Shown piece by piece: positions 24,542-34,354 of a DNA stretch of 64,000 nucleotides. Position numbers and translations under genes: made by a program. The number at the start of each line of letters is the position of its first letter. The stretch's first letter is position 1. The notes beneath the pieces are model-generated. The model was not told the DNA's origin and did not search any database. It worked only from the letters and a program-made list of their open reading frames with translations. The DNA is from JBKEAR01 sp047972425 (GTDB taxonomy: Bacteria; Pseudomonadota; Alphaproteobacteria; JBKEAR01): assembly GCA_047972425.1 (NCBI GenBank), contig JBKEAR010000034.1:1-64000 (forward strand), read 5' to 3'.

Positions 24542-24572
24542 AAACCCAAAGAATATTCTTTGGGTTTGTTTT
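24542..24572. terminator. Terminator after mltG, shared with the convergent SDR gene
   Basis: AAACCCAAAGAA (24542-24553) pairs perfectly with TTCTTTGGGTTT (24556-24567), with a T-rich tail. The SDR stop codon lies at its right edge. Confidence 0.8.
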
Positions 24573-25336
24573 TATTCTTTATGGGGAAGTCTTGTTACAA
24601 TAAATGATTGTAATGGCCTTGGCAGAACCGATAAAAATGAAAGTATAGCATACATAATCCAAGGGAAAGCAATGCGCGGCTTATTTTTATTAAGGCCATT
24701 AATAATAATTTTGGCTGCTTTATCGCCCTCCATAAAAAATGGCATTGTGTAATTATTGGCATCGGTAATGCGAGAGCGCACAAAGCCCGGGCATATTACC
24801 GATACATGAATATTTTTTTTCTTTAGGCCGGGCCGTATTGCATCGCCCCATGTTAAAATAGCCGCTTTACTTGCCGAATATGCAGGCGAGGGTGGAAGCG
24901 GTAAAAATGAGGCCATGGAGCCCAAAAGGCCAATATTACCTTTTTTACGTTGTATCATATTATCTAATATCGGCTCTAATGTATTGAGTACACCGGTAAC
25001 ATTAACTGCATTGATTGCACGTAATCTTGTCGCCGGGTTGTGAGTCTCGATATGATTACCGGCGATACCTGCATTGGCCAAAATACAGTCAAATGGGTTT
25101 TCTTTATCCCATTCTTTTAAAATATTTGCAATCTTCTCTTGTTCAATAACATCAACAATTGCAAAATAAACTTTTGCTCCTTTGGCTTCACATTGGGTCT
25201 TAATTTCATTTAACCGCTCTAAATTTCGCCCTGTCAAATGTAAAGTTATATTCGGCGCTGCAAGTTCTAATGCAACGGCGGCACCAATCCCCGATGAAGC
25301 CCCGGTTATCAATATAGAAGAAAATTTAGAAGTCAT
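24572..25336 (-). CDS. Short-chain dehydrogenase/reductase, substrate unknown
   Basis: Classical SDR of about 254 residues from ATG 25336 (MTSKFSSILITGASSGIG); an upstream ATG at 25369 lacks an RBS. Cofactor motif TGASSGIGAA, NAGIAG, a catalytic Ser in LLGSMASF and YSASKAAIL with Tyr/Lys. The C-terminal RPLQSFIVTRLPHKE is hydrophobic/basic and may associate with the membrane. It sits between mltG and gmk, where I would expect a yicC homologue in relatives. Its substrate cannot be read from the sequence. Confidence 0.85.
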   Translation of the reverse strand: MTSKFSSILITGASSGIGAAVALELAAPNITLHLTGRNLERLNEIKTQCEAKGAKVYFAIVDVIEQEKIANILKEWDKENPFDCILANAGIAGNHIETHNPATRLRAINAVNVTGVLNTLEPILDNMIQRKKGNIGLLGSMASFLPLPPSPAYSASKAAILTWGDAIRPGLKKKNIHVSVICPGFVRSRITDANNYTMPFFMEGDKAAKIIINGLNKNKPRIAFPWIMYAILSFLSVLPRPLQSFIVTRLPHKE

Positions 25337-25416
25337 TACCTTACCTAACAGATTTACATTTTTATCCATTTATGCCATAAAATAGGGTATATTCATAGAA
25401 AAAGTGATAATATATA

Positions 25417-26043
25417 ATGATAAAAGAACTCAAACATGAACCTTTTGCTTTAATTTTAACGGGAGCAAGCGGTGCAGGAAAAGGAACTATTGGTAAAGCC
25501 TTACGAGAGAAGTTTCATCATTTACATTTAAGTGTATCGGCCACAACTCGGGCAATGCGCCCCGGAGAAAAAGAGGCCGTTGATTACTTTTTTTATGACC
25601 AAGCCCAATTTTTAGATGCAATTGCGAGTAACGATATGATGGAATGGGCAGAAGTTTTTGGGAAATATTACGGTACACCATTAAAGCCGGTTTTAGACAA
25701 TTTTGCTGAAGGCTATGATGTATTATTTGATATTGATTGGCAGGGTGCCAGACAAATTAAAGAAAAGCTTGGTGTGCGTGCAGTGAATATTCATATTTTA
25801 CCCCCGAGTAAAGAGATTTTAAAACAGCGCTTAATTGAGCGTGGCCAAGATAGTATGGAAATCATTGAAGATCGTATGATTAAAGCTGCATCGGAAATTG
25901 CCCATTGGAAGGATTGCGATTATATTATCGTTAACCATGATTTAGAAACGGCCATTCATGAAGCACAAACGATATTTTTGGCGGAATGTCGCCGGCGCAT
26001 ACGCTTAAATTATTTGGAATATATTGCTAAAGAATTTGAGTGA
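25417..26043 (+). CDS. gmk: Guanylate kinase
   Basis: Phosphorylates GMP to GDP with ATP. 208 residues with P-loop GASGAGKGT (16-24), the GMP-binding SVSATTRAMRPGE and DYFFYD, and the lid region RLIERGQDSMEIIEDRM. No clear Shine-Dalgarno precedes the ATG; AT-rich sequence with TATA-like elements runs right up to the start, so a very short leader is possible. Divergent from the SDR and convergent with rsmA (6-base gap). Confidence 0.96.
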   Translation: MIKELKHEPFALILTGASGAGKGTIGKALREKFHHLHLSVSATTRAMRPGEKEAVDYFFYDQAQFLDAIASNDMMEWAEVFGKYYGTPLKPVLDNFAEGYDVLFDIDWQGARQIKEKLGVRAVNIHILPPSKEILKQRLIERGQDSMEIIEDRMIKAASEIAHWKDCDYIIVNHDLETAIHEAQTIFLAECRRRIRLNYLEYIAKEFE

Positions 26044-26049
26044 TAATTA

Positions 26050-26868
26050 TTAAAAATTTTGCCAATATTGGGCAATTTTTCCAAAATCTTCAATATCCAA
26101 CATTTCTGGTCTTAAGGTTGGGTCAATATCTAAATCTTCCCATGGAATATTTAAGTCCTTTAGGCTACGCTTAAGCATTTTACGGCGCATATTAAATGCT
26201 TTGCCCACAATAAATTCCATTGCCTCAAAAGATACATCAATGAGTGGTACTGGGCGTGGTGTAACAGTAATTACTGCCGAATGAACTTTAGGCGGTGGTG
26301 TAAAAGCAGAAGGTGGTACATTAAGTGCCAAATGGGTTTCGCATAGCCAATTGGTCATAACCGCAAGGCGACCATAATGTTGCGCGCCTTTTTGCGCACA
26401 AACTCTTAATGCAACTTCCTTTTGAAACATTAAAACTAATTTATCAAATTGCTGAATTTGCTTTAACCAATTAATCAGCAAAACAGTACCGATATTATAG
26501 GGTAAATTACTTAATAAGGTAATTTTATCAACCGAAAATAATGCAGCAATATCGGTTTTAAGGGCATCGCCCCAATAGATGCTTGCATGTGTATCCGCTT
26601 GGCATAATGGAGCTAATAAGGGCTCAAATCTTTTATCCATCTCTACCATGATAAATTGTTGTGGATTTTGCCGTAAGATAGCCCGGCTTAACCCACCGGG
26701 ACCGGGGCCGACCTCTGCAACATATTTGTCACTTAAATCATTGGCAAGAGAGGCAATTTTATCGCAAAAATTTTCGTCTAATAAAAAATGCTGTCCAAGT
26801 GCTTTGTTGGCCCATAGACCATTTTGCTTTAGCGCATCGGACAGCTTTGGATATTGGGGGTTGCCCAT
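26050..26868 (-). CDS. rsmA: 16S rRNA (adenine1518-N6/adenine1519-N6)-dimethyltransferase
   Basis: KsgA/RsmA dimethylates the 3'-terminal hairpin of 16S rRNA and acts as a late 30S assembly checkpoint. 272 residues. LGQHFLLDENF at the N-terminus, SAM site VAEVGPGPGGLSRAIL, and the catalytic LLSNLPYNIGTVLL. It starts 9 bases after the surA stop without an obvious RBS, so translation may depend on coupling. In many Hyphomicrobiales pdxA lies between surA and rsmA; here it is absent. Confidence 0.96.
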   Translation of the reverse strand: MGNPQYPKLSDALKQNGLWANKALGQHFLLDENFCDKIASLANDLSDKYVAEVGPGPGGLSRAILRQNPQQFIMVEMDKRFEPLLAPLCQADTHASIYWGDALKTDIAALFSVDKITLLSNLPYNIGTVLLINWLKQIQQFDKLVLMFQKEVALRVCAQKGAQHYGRLAVMTNWLCETHLALNVPPSAFTPPPKVHSAVITVTPRPVPLIDVSFEAMEFIVGKAFNMRRKMLKRSLKDLNIPWEDLDIDPTLRPEMLDIEDFGKIAQYWQNF

Positions 26869-26877
26869 ATTATCTTA

Positions 26878-27825
26878 TTAACGAATTTCTAAAAAAGCTT
26901 GCTGGCGAAGCTGTTGGCCAACATAAGCAGCCTCGCGGGCAATATCCTCGCTACGGAGCTGTGTTGTTATACGCTCGCGTAAACCATTTAAATCGCTATT
27001 GTCAGTTGTCGAGATAGAACGTTTGTTTAATAAACGATAGATATAATAACCATCAGCCGTTCTAATAGGTTGCGATGTTCCACCAACCTTTAGGTTTGTA
27101 ATTGCGTTATCTCTTGCAGGTTCTAACTGGCCTTTAACAACCCAACCCAAAATTCCATCTTCTGTTCGCGAAGGAGCCTCGGAAAAATTACGGGCAATTT
27201 CACCAAAACGATATTGGCCAACCACAAGGCTACGAACACGATCGGCTGTTTCTTTTGCATCATTTTCTAGACCGGTACTGCGGACAGGAATAAAAATTTC
27301 ACCGACCAAATATTCGGTTACAGAGCCATCGTCTTTAAGTTGCTTTTGTAAAATACGATCAACATCTACGGGGCTTTCTTGAATAAGCGGTACAATGGCT
27401 GCACGTACATAGTTTCGCCATGCAAGCTGACCACGAATTTGATTTTTAAATTGCTCTATATCAATACCTTGTTCGCCTAATATTTTAGCTAATGTGCCTG
27501 CAGGCATTTTGTTGTTTTCTTCAATAGAGGTAACAGCACGCTGAACCTCGGCTTCATCGACTGTTTGGCCAACGGAACGCGCAGCTTGCATTTTGAGCTT
27601 TTCGTCAATTAAGCCTTGTAAAATATCATCATTTAATTTGGTCATTCCATTTTGTGCTGCTTGTCCGCGTGAGATCAATAAAGCCAGATTAACCCGTTGT
27701 TCAATCTCTGAGGATGTAATAACATCATCATTAACAACAGCTTTAATACCATCAGCCGAGGCAATAAAATTATATGCCATAAGCGGTAAAATAATTGCCA
27801 AAAATAACTTACGAATAAGACGCAT
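26878..27825 (-). CDS. surA: Periplasmic chaperone/peptidyl-prolyl isomerase SurA-like
   Basis: Periplasmic chaperone for outer-membrane proteins, including LptD encoded next to it. From ATG 27825 (MRLIRKLFLAIILPLMAYNF, then IASADG) it is 315 residues with a signal peptide; a TTG at 27846 is less likely. A SurA-type N-terminal domain (IKAVVNDDVITSSEIEQRV) is followed by one parvulin domain (about 165-270; VGEIFIPVRS, FSEAPSRTEDGILGWV, PIRTADGYYIYRL). E. coli SurA has two parvulin domains; one is usual in alphaproteobacteria. Confidence 0.88.
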   Translation of the reverse strand: MRLIRKLFLAIILPLMAYNFIASADGIKAVVNDDVITSSEIEQRVNLALLISRGQAAQNGMTKLNDDILQGLIDEKLKMQAARSVGQTVDEAEVQRAVTSIEENNKMPAGTLAKILGEQGIDIEQFKNQIRGQLAWRNYVRAAIVPLIQESPVDVDRILQKQLKDDGSVTEYLVGEIFIPVRSTGLENDAKETADRVRSLVVGQYRFGEIARNFSEAPSRTEDGILGWVVKGQLEPARDNAITNLKVGGTSQPIRTADGYYIYRLLNKRSISTTDNSDLNGLRERITTQLRSEDIAREAAYVGQQLRQQAFLEIR

Positions 27826-27907
27826 GAGATACGACCCTTTATACAATTTATCTATTTAAATATACTCGATAATACAATAACCAACTATCGCTAAAACTAC
27901 AAGAAAT

Positions 27908-30208
27908 TTATAGGCTTAAATTTAAATCGCCCAAAGTTTTTAAGCTAAATTGAACCCAAAAAGAATTATCTTCTACGCCATCGGCTTTCCATTTGCGTTT
28001 ATAATATGTACCAAGGGCAATACACTCGTTTTCCCAACTTAAACTCAAACGGGCTTCTTTCGGGCGCATATTATCTTCACGTTGGAAATCATGGATCATA
28101 TAACCACTAAGCTTGAGTTGGTCAGAAATTTTTGTTGATAATCCAATACGAACTTCTTCGGTTTTAGTGAGATTTTCTAAATCATCAAACCATGTGTAAT
28201 AACCCGAAAATTTAAGTGATTGCGGCCCAAATGCTCCCCCAACATCTAAGCGACGCATCGTAAAATCTTTTTCATCAAAGCGTCCATTAGCGCTTAAATC
28301 TAGCCATCTTGTTGGCTGAAACTCAAGCTGTGCAACAATATCAGAAAACTCGCCGTCTAAACCCGAATTTTTGTTTTCATCAAATTCACCATCGTAAGTT
28401 GGGCGCCAAACCTGACCAATCTGAAAGCGCGAATATCCGCCATTATTGAGCTGAAGGGAACCACGAAGGCCATAGTTAAAGCGTAAGCCGCCTTCATCAC
28501 GATCAAAACCAGAAAACCGATTAGGCGTAAACAAATTACTCGCTGTAAGTTCAAATGTTTGGCTATCCTCATTGGGGATATAACGATAATCATCTTGGTT
28601 ATAATCGGGTGACCATACGGCTTGAATAACTGGTTCAATCGTTATGGTGTTACTTGGGGCGTAACGAACGAGTGGATAACTAAACTCACCCTTTACCATG
28701 GGGCGTAATTGGGTTTCGCTACCCGAGAAATCAGTGCCATTAACATAATATTCGTCATTAATCCAGCTTAGTGCAGCTAATGAAGCATCAAATTGATACT
28801 CCTCTCCCATTAAGCCTATCCAATGGCCATTCCAACCCGCATTGGCCATAAAACGATGATCAGACTTTGGTGTATCTGTTGTTAGTACATTTGGTGCAAC
28901 AGATGTATCGATATAAAGATCGCGGTATAATGAGCGTGTATTGGCCGTAAAGTAACTATTGCCGCCAAAGCGATCTTTGGGGCTTTGCCAATCAAAGGAA
29001 ATTTCAGGTAATACGGTTGGCACGTAATCTTGATTGATATTTGTATCTTCGGTTTGAAAATATAATGCATTGGCTTGAAACCAACTATCATAACCGCGCC
29101 GCTCTAATGTAATATCCGATTGTAAAAAGCCTGCTTTATCAACATCGGTATCTATATCATAATCGTCTAAATAATCTCTGTCTGATGCAAGCCGGACATT
29201 TGATGATAAATACCATTGGGGGGCAAGTTGCCACCAAAAACTACTGTCAATATCCCACCGTAAAGGATCAAACTCGCGTGTACGGCCATAATCGGCGGCA
29301 TTATTATCATCAGATGTGATGCTCCCTTGGATATCAAACCCACCACCAGAAAAACGTTGGCGATAACGGGCAGCCAAACGCGGATTATTTTCGGTATAAA
29401 CAATTGGGGTAAGTGTGACATCGGCATAATCATTAATAACAATAAATAACGGAATACCTGCATAGGCTCCTTGGTCACTATCAAAACCAAAGCTGGGTGA
29501 TAAAATACCTGTTTTTCGTTTTACTGTTGGGTCGGGGTAACCAAACCACGGGGACCATAAAATCGGCTGGCCATAAACATCAAATGTAATATCTTTTGCG
29601 GTGATATATTTATTTTGTTCATCATGGGTAACTTGCTTACTTTTTATCATCCAAAGCGGTTTTTTATCTTTGCTTTGCAAACATTGATCACAAGCTGTAT
29701 AGGCAGCATTATAAAAGCGATTATAACGACCTTCGGTTCGTTTGCTACTCTTTGCGGCAATTAATGCACCATTGGGTAATCGGGCAACAAGTTTTTCGGT
29801 TGTGGCTTCTTTAAAATCGCCGGAGAGCTCTACTCTATCGGTCTTTATCACTGTTCCATCGGCATTGGTGAGCTCAACATTGCCATAGGTATAAATACGA
29901 TCTGTTTCGGTATCGTAGCGCAAGATATCCGCACGGACTGTTTGTCCTTTCCAAATAGCAGTTACCCGCCCACGAGCCTCAACCAAATTTTTCTCGGCAT
30001 CATAAGTGACTTCTCGGGCAAAAAAATGGACTATATCGTTATCGTTACCGTTTGCCGACTTAAACAAATCAACTTCGGCAGAATCGGCTACCAATGGTTG
30101 GCTAAGTGCTACAGATATGAGTAAAGCTGCACAAAAAGATACCGAACATACACTCTGCTGTGTATGTGTTCGGGTAAATTTACTTTTTGTTAACCTTTTT
30201 GTTACCAT
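27908..30208 (-). CDS. lptD: LPS-assembly protein LptD
   Basis: Outer-membrane barrel that inserts lipopolysaccharide into the outer leaflet with LptE. From ATG 30208 it has 766 residues: a signal peptide (hydrophobic stretch CAALLISVALSQPLVADS), an OstA/LptA-like N-terminal domain (about 55-190; REVTYDAEKNLVEARGRV), then the LptD barrel rich in aromatic strands and ending DLNLSL. A paired-Cys segment TACDQCLQ may supply disulphide cysteines. It follows lptG by 22 bases in the minus-strand envelope operon. Confidence 0.94.
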   Translation of the reverse strand: MVTKRLTKSKFTRTHTQQSVCSVSFCAALLISVALSQPLVADSAEVDLFKSANGNDNDIVHFFAREVTYDAEKNLVEARGRVTAIWKGQTVRADILRYDTETDRIYTYGNVELTNADGTVIKTDRVELSGDFKEATTEKLVARLPNGALIAAKSSKRTEGRYNRFYNAAYTACDQCLQSKDKKPLWMIKSKQVTHDEQNKYITAKDITFDVYGQPILWSPWFGYPDPTVKRKTGILSPSFGFDSDQGAYAGIPLFIVINDYADVTLTPIVYTENNPRLAARYRQRFSGGGFDIQGSITSDDNNAADYGRTREFDPLRWDIDSSFWWQLAPQWYLSSNVRLASDRDYLDDYDIDTDVDKAGFLQSDITLERRGYDSWFQANALYFQTEDTNINQDYVPTVLPEISFDWQSPKDRFGGNSYFTANTRSLYRDLYIDTSVAPNVLTTDTPKSDHRFMANAGWNGHWIGLMGEEYQFDASLAALSWINDEYYVNGTDFSGSETQLRPMVKGEFSYPLVRYAPSNTITIEPVIQAVWSPDYNQDDYRYIPNEDSQTFELTASNLFTPNRFSGFDRDEGGLRFNYGLRGSLQLNNGGYSRFQIGQVWRPTYDGEFDENKNSGLDGEFSDIVAQLEFQPTRWLDLSANGRFDEKDFTMRRLDVGGAFGPQSLKFSGYYTWFDDLENLTKTEEVRIGLSTKISDQLKLSGYMIHDFQREDNMRPKEARLSLSWENECIALGTYYKRKWKADGVEDNSFWVQFSLKTLGDLNLSL

Positions 30209-30230
30209 GCTTTCTTTTCTCAATCGGATT

Positions 30231-31334
30231 CTAGCCGTCTTCTCGGTAAAGTATTAGGGAAATAGCTACCATTAACGCAATTATAGCCGGAAGCCATGCT
30301 GCAATCAATATGGGTATATTTCCTTCTAACCCTAAAGAAAATACAATAGACGAAAATGACCAAATAATAAAGCCCGATATTATACTGGCTAAAATTACAT
30401 AATATCCGCCACCACGACGCGAAGGGCGTAGGGCAAGTACCGCCCCAAGAATTGCTAACGAAACAAATAAAAAAGGTTGTGCAATTTTATTTAAAAAATA
30501 TAACCAATGGTGGCTTGTGCTTAAGCCAGCTTTTTGTAGCACTTTAATTGTTTTTGGTAATTGCCAAAATGTTAAAAATTCGGGTGAAATAGCGCGTTCT
30601 ATCAATTCGGCAGCGGGTAAATTTGTGGATATAACTAGATTGTTTTTATTTTGGGTGGTCTGATTTTTATAATCAATTTCGGTAACCTCGCTAAGCTGCC
30701 AATTATTTTCGGAGATAATGGCATTTTTAAATAAGATTTGTTGGAGCAATTCGCTTTCTTGATTTTGTACCCGAATATTACCGTTAATAATTTTTAATTG
30801 ATCCTTCTGATTATTGAGCGGGATTACCTTACCGATGCTCAGCATATAATAATTATCGCCCACTTTATCTCGAATCCAACTATTATTTTGGATGATACTC
30901 TGTTCAGAATCGGCTTCACCTTTAGCCACAACTTCCCTAAGTTCATATAAGGTGTTTAATTTTACCGATACCGGATTAAGCAAGGTAACCGCCGCCGTGC
31001 CGAGAACAAAAGAGACCAGAACAAGTGGCATTAAAAACCGCCAAGCCGAAACACCAATGGAGCGTATAACATCAATTTCGCTATCAAGAGATAATCGCCG
31101 AAAAACCATAACAGCCGTGAGTAAAATGGCAAAGGGCAAAATTTGCTCGTAAAGCCCCGGCATTTTCAGGATAGATAAACCCAATGCATCTAAAGGCTGG
31201 GTGTTATCTTTACGCGATAGCCGATAGGCGGTCTCAATAGAATCGATTAAAAACACCAATAGCATTAAACCTGCCGAAAGGCCGATGAATGTTGCTAAAA
31301 AGCGCTTTGAGATATATTTGGATAATATCGTCAT
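30231..31334 (-). CDS. lptG: LPS export ABC transporter permease LptG
   Basis: Inner-membrane permease of the LptB2FG machine that extracts LPS from the membrane. 367 residues with the YjgP/YjgQ layout: transmembrane helices near 10-35, 60-85 and 98-120, a periplasmic beta-jellyroll (about 125-265), then three more helices (about 275-365). LptG is preferred over LptF by position next to lptD. LptF normally sits immediately upstream but tsaC/sua5 is found there instead. Spacing of 8 bases to that gene indicates co-transcription. Confidence 0.9.
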   Translation of the reverse strand: MTILSKYISKRFLATFIGLSAGLMLLVFLIDSIETAYRLSRKDNTQPLDALGLSILKMPGLYEQILPFAILLTAVMVFRRLSLDSEIDVIRSIGVSAWRFLMPLVLVSFVLGTAAVTLLNPVSVKLNTLYELREVVAKGEADSEQSIIQNNSWIRDKVGDNYYMLSIGKVIPLNNQKDQLKIINGNIRVQNQESELLQQILFKNAIISENNWQLSEVTEIDYKNQTTQNKNNLVISTNLPAAELIERAISPEFLTFWQLPKTIKVLQKAGLSTSHHWLYFLNKIAQPFLFVSLAILGAVLALRPSRRGGGYYVILASIISGFIIWSFSSIVFSLGLEGNIPILIAAWLPAIIALMVAISLILYREDG

Positions 31335-31342
31335 ATTTGTTA

Positions 31343-32314
31343 CTAACTCTCGTTTGCTGCTCGTTTTAATCGATCATTGATAGCAATACCAATATCCATA
31401 TTGGGTATGGGTGCTACACATATAGATTTAACATTTAATTTGTCGGCTTTCCATAAAAAGGAAAATAAATTTTGTGCGGCTTCGGCTAAATCGCCATTGG
31501 GGCTTAAATTTAGCTCATAAAGGTGATTAAGATTATTTTGGCCAAAGCTCAGCCATGCACTATCGTTATTGGGGTTAGTTACATTAAGATATAATTTTTT
31601 TCTTGGCGCATAATGGCGTAGCATTTGGCCGGGTGATAAAATATCTTCATTTTTATTTGGTGATGTTTTTACCGTAACTTTTTTATTCAAACATTGCTCA
31701 ATTTCTTTTGCTGTAATTGTACCGTAACGTAATAATATAGGGGTTGGATTACGGGCATCAACAATTGTGGATTCTAACCCGATATTTGTATTGCGACCAT
31801 CAAATATATATATATCAGTCGCCGAAAGAGAATCAGCAACATGTTGTGCTGTTGTTGGGCTTAGACCTTCGCTTTTATTGGCCGATGGTGCGGCAATTGG
31901 CCGACCCAATGATTTTAATACTTGGCGAAATACAGGGTGATTGGGGGCACGCAATGCAACAGAGGGTAACCCTGCAGTAACCAAGGCAGAAATCGGACTA
32001 TTGGATTTTAATGTAAAAATAATACTTAAAGGGCCGGGCCAAAATTGTTGCATTAATTTTTGCGCATCATCGGTTATTTCAACATATTCAGATAAATCAA
32101 AATCCTCATGTATATGGCAAATTAAGGGGTTAATCGCAGGGCGGCCTTTGGCCAAAAATACTTTTTGCACGGCAATTTTATTGGTTGCATCGGCAGCTAA
32201 TCCATATACGGTTTCGGTAGGTAACGCAACAATATCACCGTTTGTTAATGCATTAACTGCAATTTTTATGGAACTTGGGGTATTTCCATCAATTATCGTG
32301 GGCATATTGTTCAT
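31343..32314 (-). CDS. Threonylcarbamoyl-AMP synthase (Sua5/YwlC type)
   Basis: Makes threonylcarbamoyl-AMP from Thr, bicarbonate and ATP, the first step of tRNA t6A synthesis. 323 residues: a YrdC domain (about 15-200; IVALPTETVYGLAADATN, FLAKGRPAINPLICH, PSANKSEGLSPTTAQH) plus the C-terminal Sua5 domain introduced by SPGQMLRHYAPRKKL. This makes it the long Sua5 rather than the short TsaC form. First gene of the sua5-lptG-lptD-surA-rsmA run. MtaB, also encoded in this window, acts on t6A made by this pathway. Confidence 0.94.
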   Translation of the reverse strand: MNNMPTIIDGNTPSSIKIAVNALTNGDIVALPTETVYGLAADATNKIAVQKVFLAKGRPAINPLICHIHEDFDLSEYVEITDDAQKLMQQFWPGPLSIIFTLKSNSPISALVTAGLPSVALRAPNHPVFRQVLKSLGRPIAAPSANKSEGLSPTTAQHVADSLSATDIYIFDGRNTNIGLESTIVDARNPTPILLRYGTITAKEIEQCLNKKVTVKTSPNKNEDILSPGQMLRHYAPRKKLYLNVTNPNNDSAWLSFGQNNLNHLYELNLSPNGDLAEAAQNLFSFLWKADKLNVKSICVAPIPNMDIGIAINDRLKRAANES

Positions 32315-32399
32315 TGGCTCCTAAAATACTTTTATCATATGTTTTGATATGGTAAAAATAAGGCAAGATATAACGAAAGTAAAAGGATAAATAACGAAA

Positions 32400-33890
32400 A
32401 TGGATATTCAATTTGTTTCTGCATCTCAAAATGCACATGCCGATATTTTATTTAGAGGGTTTGACGGTAATAAACTTTCGGGAGATGAAATTGTAAAGAA
32501 TGAAAAATTGAATGTGGCGTTGTATAAAATGATTGAAGCCGCAGAATTTAATGGTGAATGGGGTGAAACAATCAATTATTTTGGTAATGATGATTTTAAG
32601 CAAATTACTATTATAGGGATAAAAAAAGAAGTTGTTAAAAATAAAGATATTTTACGGCTTGGTGGTGTGATAGCAAAATTAGCCCGTAAAAAGAAAAAGG
32701 TGATGATTGAACTATCGCCACTTGAAGATATGATCAATATGGGTCAAAACAATTTAGCTATTTTAGCGCAAGCTATTATGATTGGTGATTGGCGTTTTTT
32801 AAAATATAAATCCGATGCGGATCAAGATAAAAGCCAAATAGAAGATATTATGATCGCTTGCCAAAATAAAGCGGCAGCAGAATTTGACTTTTTATCATTA
32901 AAGGCAGCCGCACAAGGTATGGCTGCTAGTCGCGAGCTTGTATCGGAGCCCGGTAATATACTTTATCCGCAAAGCTTTACGGAGCACGCTAAAGAGTTAG
33001 AGTCTTTAGGTTGCGAAGTTGAAATTTTGGATGTTAAAGCCCTTAGCAATAAAGGAATGGGGGCTATTTTAGCTGTGGGGCAAGGGAGCATTCGCCCGCC
33101 TTATATGGCGATTATTCGGTGGAAAGGTGCAGAAGATAAGCAAGAAGCGCCAATAGCCTTTGTGGGGAAAGGGGTAACATTTGATACCGGTGGAATATCC
33201 ATAAAGCCCGCAGCCGGAATGGAAGAAATGATTTTTGATATGGGCGGAGCCGCCGCTGCCTTTGGCGCCATAAAATCACTAGCCTTACGTAAGGCTAAAG
33301 TGAATGTATCGGCAATTTTAGGTTTGGCAGAAAATATGCCCGATGGTAATGCAACACGCCCCGGTGATATCATTAAAACATATTCGGGTAAAACGGTAGA
33401 GGTCATTAATACCGATGCCGAAGGCCGTTTGGTTTTAGCCGATTGTTTAACCTATGCACAAAAAGATGAGGGCGCAAAAACGGTTATTAATTTGGCTACG
33501 CTTACAGGAGCAATGATGGTCGCTTTAGGTGAGGAACGTGCCGGAATATTTAGTAATGATGATCAATTGGCACAAAATCTGCTTAATGCCGGTGATAATA
33601 CCAATGAGCTTTTATGGCGCTTTCCGTTAGGTGAGGAATATGATGGCCAAATAAAATCGAAACATGCCGATATTAAAAATATGGGTAAAGGCCGCTGGGG
33701 CGGGGCGATTGCTGCCGCAAAGTTTTTACAAGCATTTATTGAAGATGATACAAAATGGGCACATATCGATATGGCACCAACCGCTTGGATAAATGAGGAA
33801 AAACTCCCTATATGCCCGGGGGCAACAGGTTATGGTGCGCGTTTGTTGGATTGTTTTATTATGCAATCGGTTGAAAATAAAGAGGATTAA
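32400..33890 (+). CDS. pepA: Leucyl aminopeptidase (cytosol aminopeptidase, M17)
   Basis: Dizinc aminopeptidase that removes N-terminal residues from peptides. 496 residues: a variable N-terminal domain (1-170), then the M17 catalytic domain with FVGKGVTFDTGGISIKPA (metal-binding Lys and Asp), DMGGAAAAFGAI, the signature NTDAEGRLVLADCL and a C-terminal GATGYGARLL. The AAGGAT box is rather far (about 12 bases) from the ATG. holC follows directly. Confidence 0.96.
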   Translation: MDIQFVSASQNAHADILFRGFDGNKLSGDEIVKNEKLNVALYKMIEAAEFNGEWGETINYFGNDDFKQITIIGIKKEVVKNKDILRLGGVIAKLARKKKKVMIELSPLEDMINMGQNNLAILAQAIMIGDWRFLKYKSDADQDKSQIEDIMIACQNKAAAEFDFLSLKAAAQGMAASRELVSEPGNILYPQSFTEHAKELESLGCEVEILDVKALSNKGMGAILAVGQGSIRPPYMAIIRWKGAEDKQEAPIAFVGKGVTFDTGGISIKPAAGMEEMIFDMGGAAAAFGAIKSLALRKAKVNVSAILGLAENMPDGNATRPGDIIKTYSGKTVEVINTDAEGRLVLADCLTYAQKDEGAKTVINLATLTGAMMVALGEERAGIFSNDDQLAQNLLNAGDNTNELLWRFPLGEEYDGQIKSKHADIKNMGKGRWGGAIAAAKFLQAFIEDDTKWAHIDMAPTAWINEEKLPICPGATGYGARLLDCFIMQSVENKED

Positions 33891-33892
33891 AT

Positions 33893-34339
33893 TTGAGTGA
33901 TATTCGATTTTACCATTTAACCCAAATACCGCTTTCGCAAGCATTACCGCAGCTTTTAGAGCGCACAATGCAGGCCGAAAAAAAGGCGATTATACGGGTA
34001 GGGAATGAACAACGCTTAGAAAGCCTAAGCCGATGGTTATGGGTATATAAAGATGATGGTTGGCTGCCCCATGGTAAACAAGATGATAATGCCGATGGTA
34101 ACGTTATTTGGTTAACCCTAAATAAGGATAACCCAATTAATGGGGAATTTTTATTTGTTGTGGAGCAGGCAGTAATTGATGGTTTTGAAGCTTATGAAAG
34201 GGTTTTTTACCTGTTTGACGGTACAAATGAAAATGAATTAACTGAGGCTCGGAATTTATGGAGAAAGCTAAAAAAGCAAGATTTAGAACTGGCCTATTGG
34301 AAACAAGATGAAAATGGGCGGTGGCAACAGGCTGCTTAA
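33893..34339 (+). CDS. holC: DNA polymerase III subunit chi, TTG start
   Basis: Clamp-loader accessory that contacts SSB. 148 residues starting with TTG at 33893, two bases after the pepA stop and behind a strong GAGGA; no in-frame ATG fits. The family start MSDIRFYHL and the AEKKAIIRVGNEQRLESLSRWLW and DGWLPHG segments are clear. A W/K-rich C-terminal tail ends the protein. The pepA-holC pair is conserved in alphaproteobacteria. Confidence 0.93.
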   Translation: MSDIRFYHLTQIPLSQALPQLLERTMQAEKKAIIRVGNEQRLESLSRWLWVYKDDGWLPHGKQDDNADGNVIWLTLNKDNPINGEFLFVVEQAVIDGFEAYERVFYLFDGTNENELTEARNLWRKLKKQDLELAYWKQDENGRWQQAA

Positions 34340-34354
34340 CAGGAGTTAAAAGGA

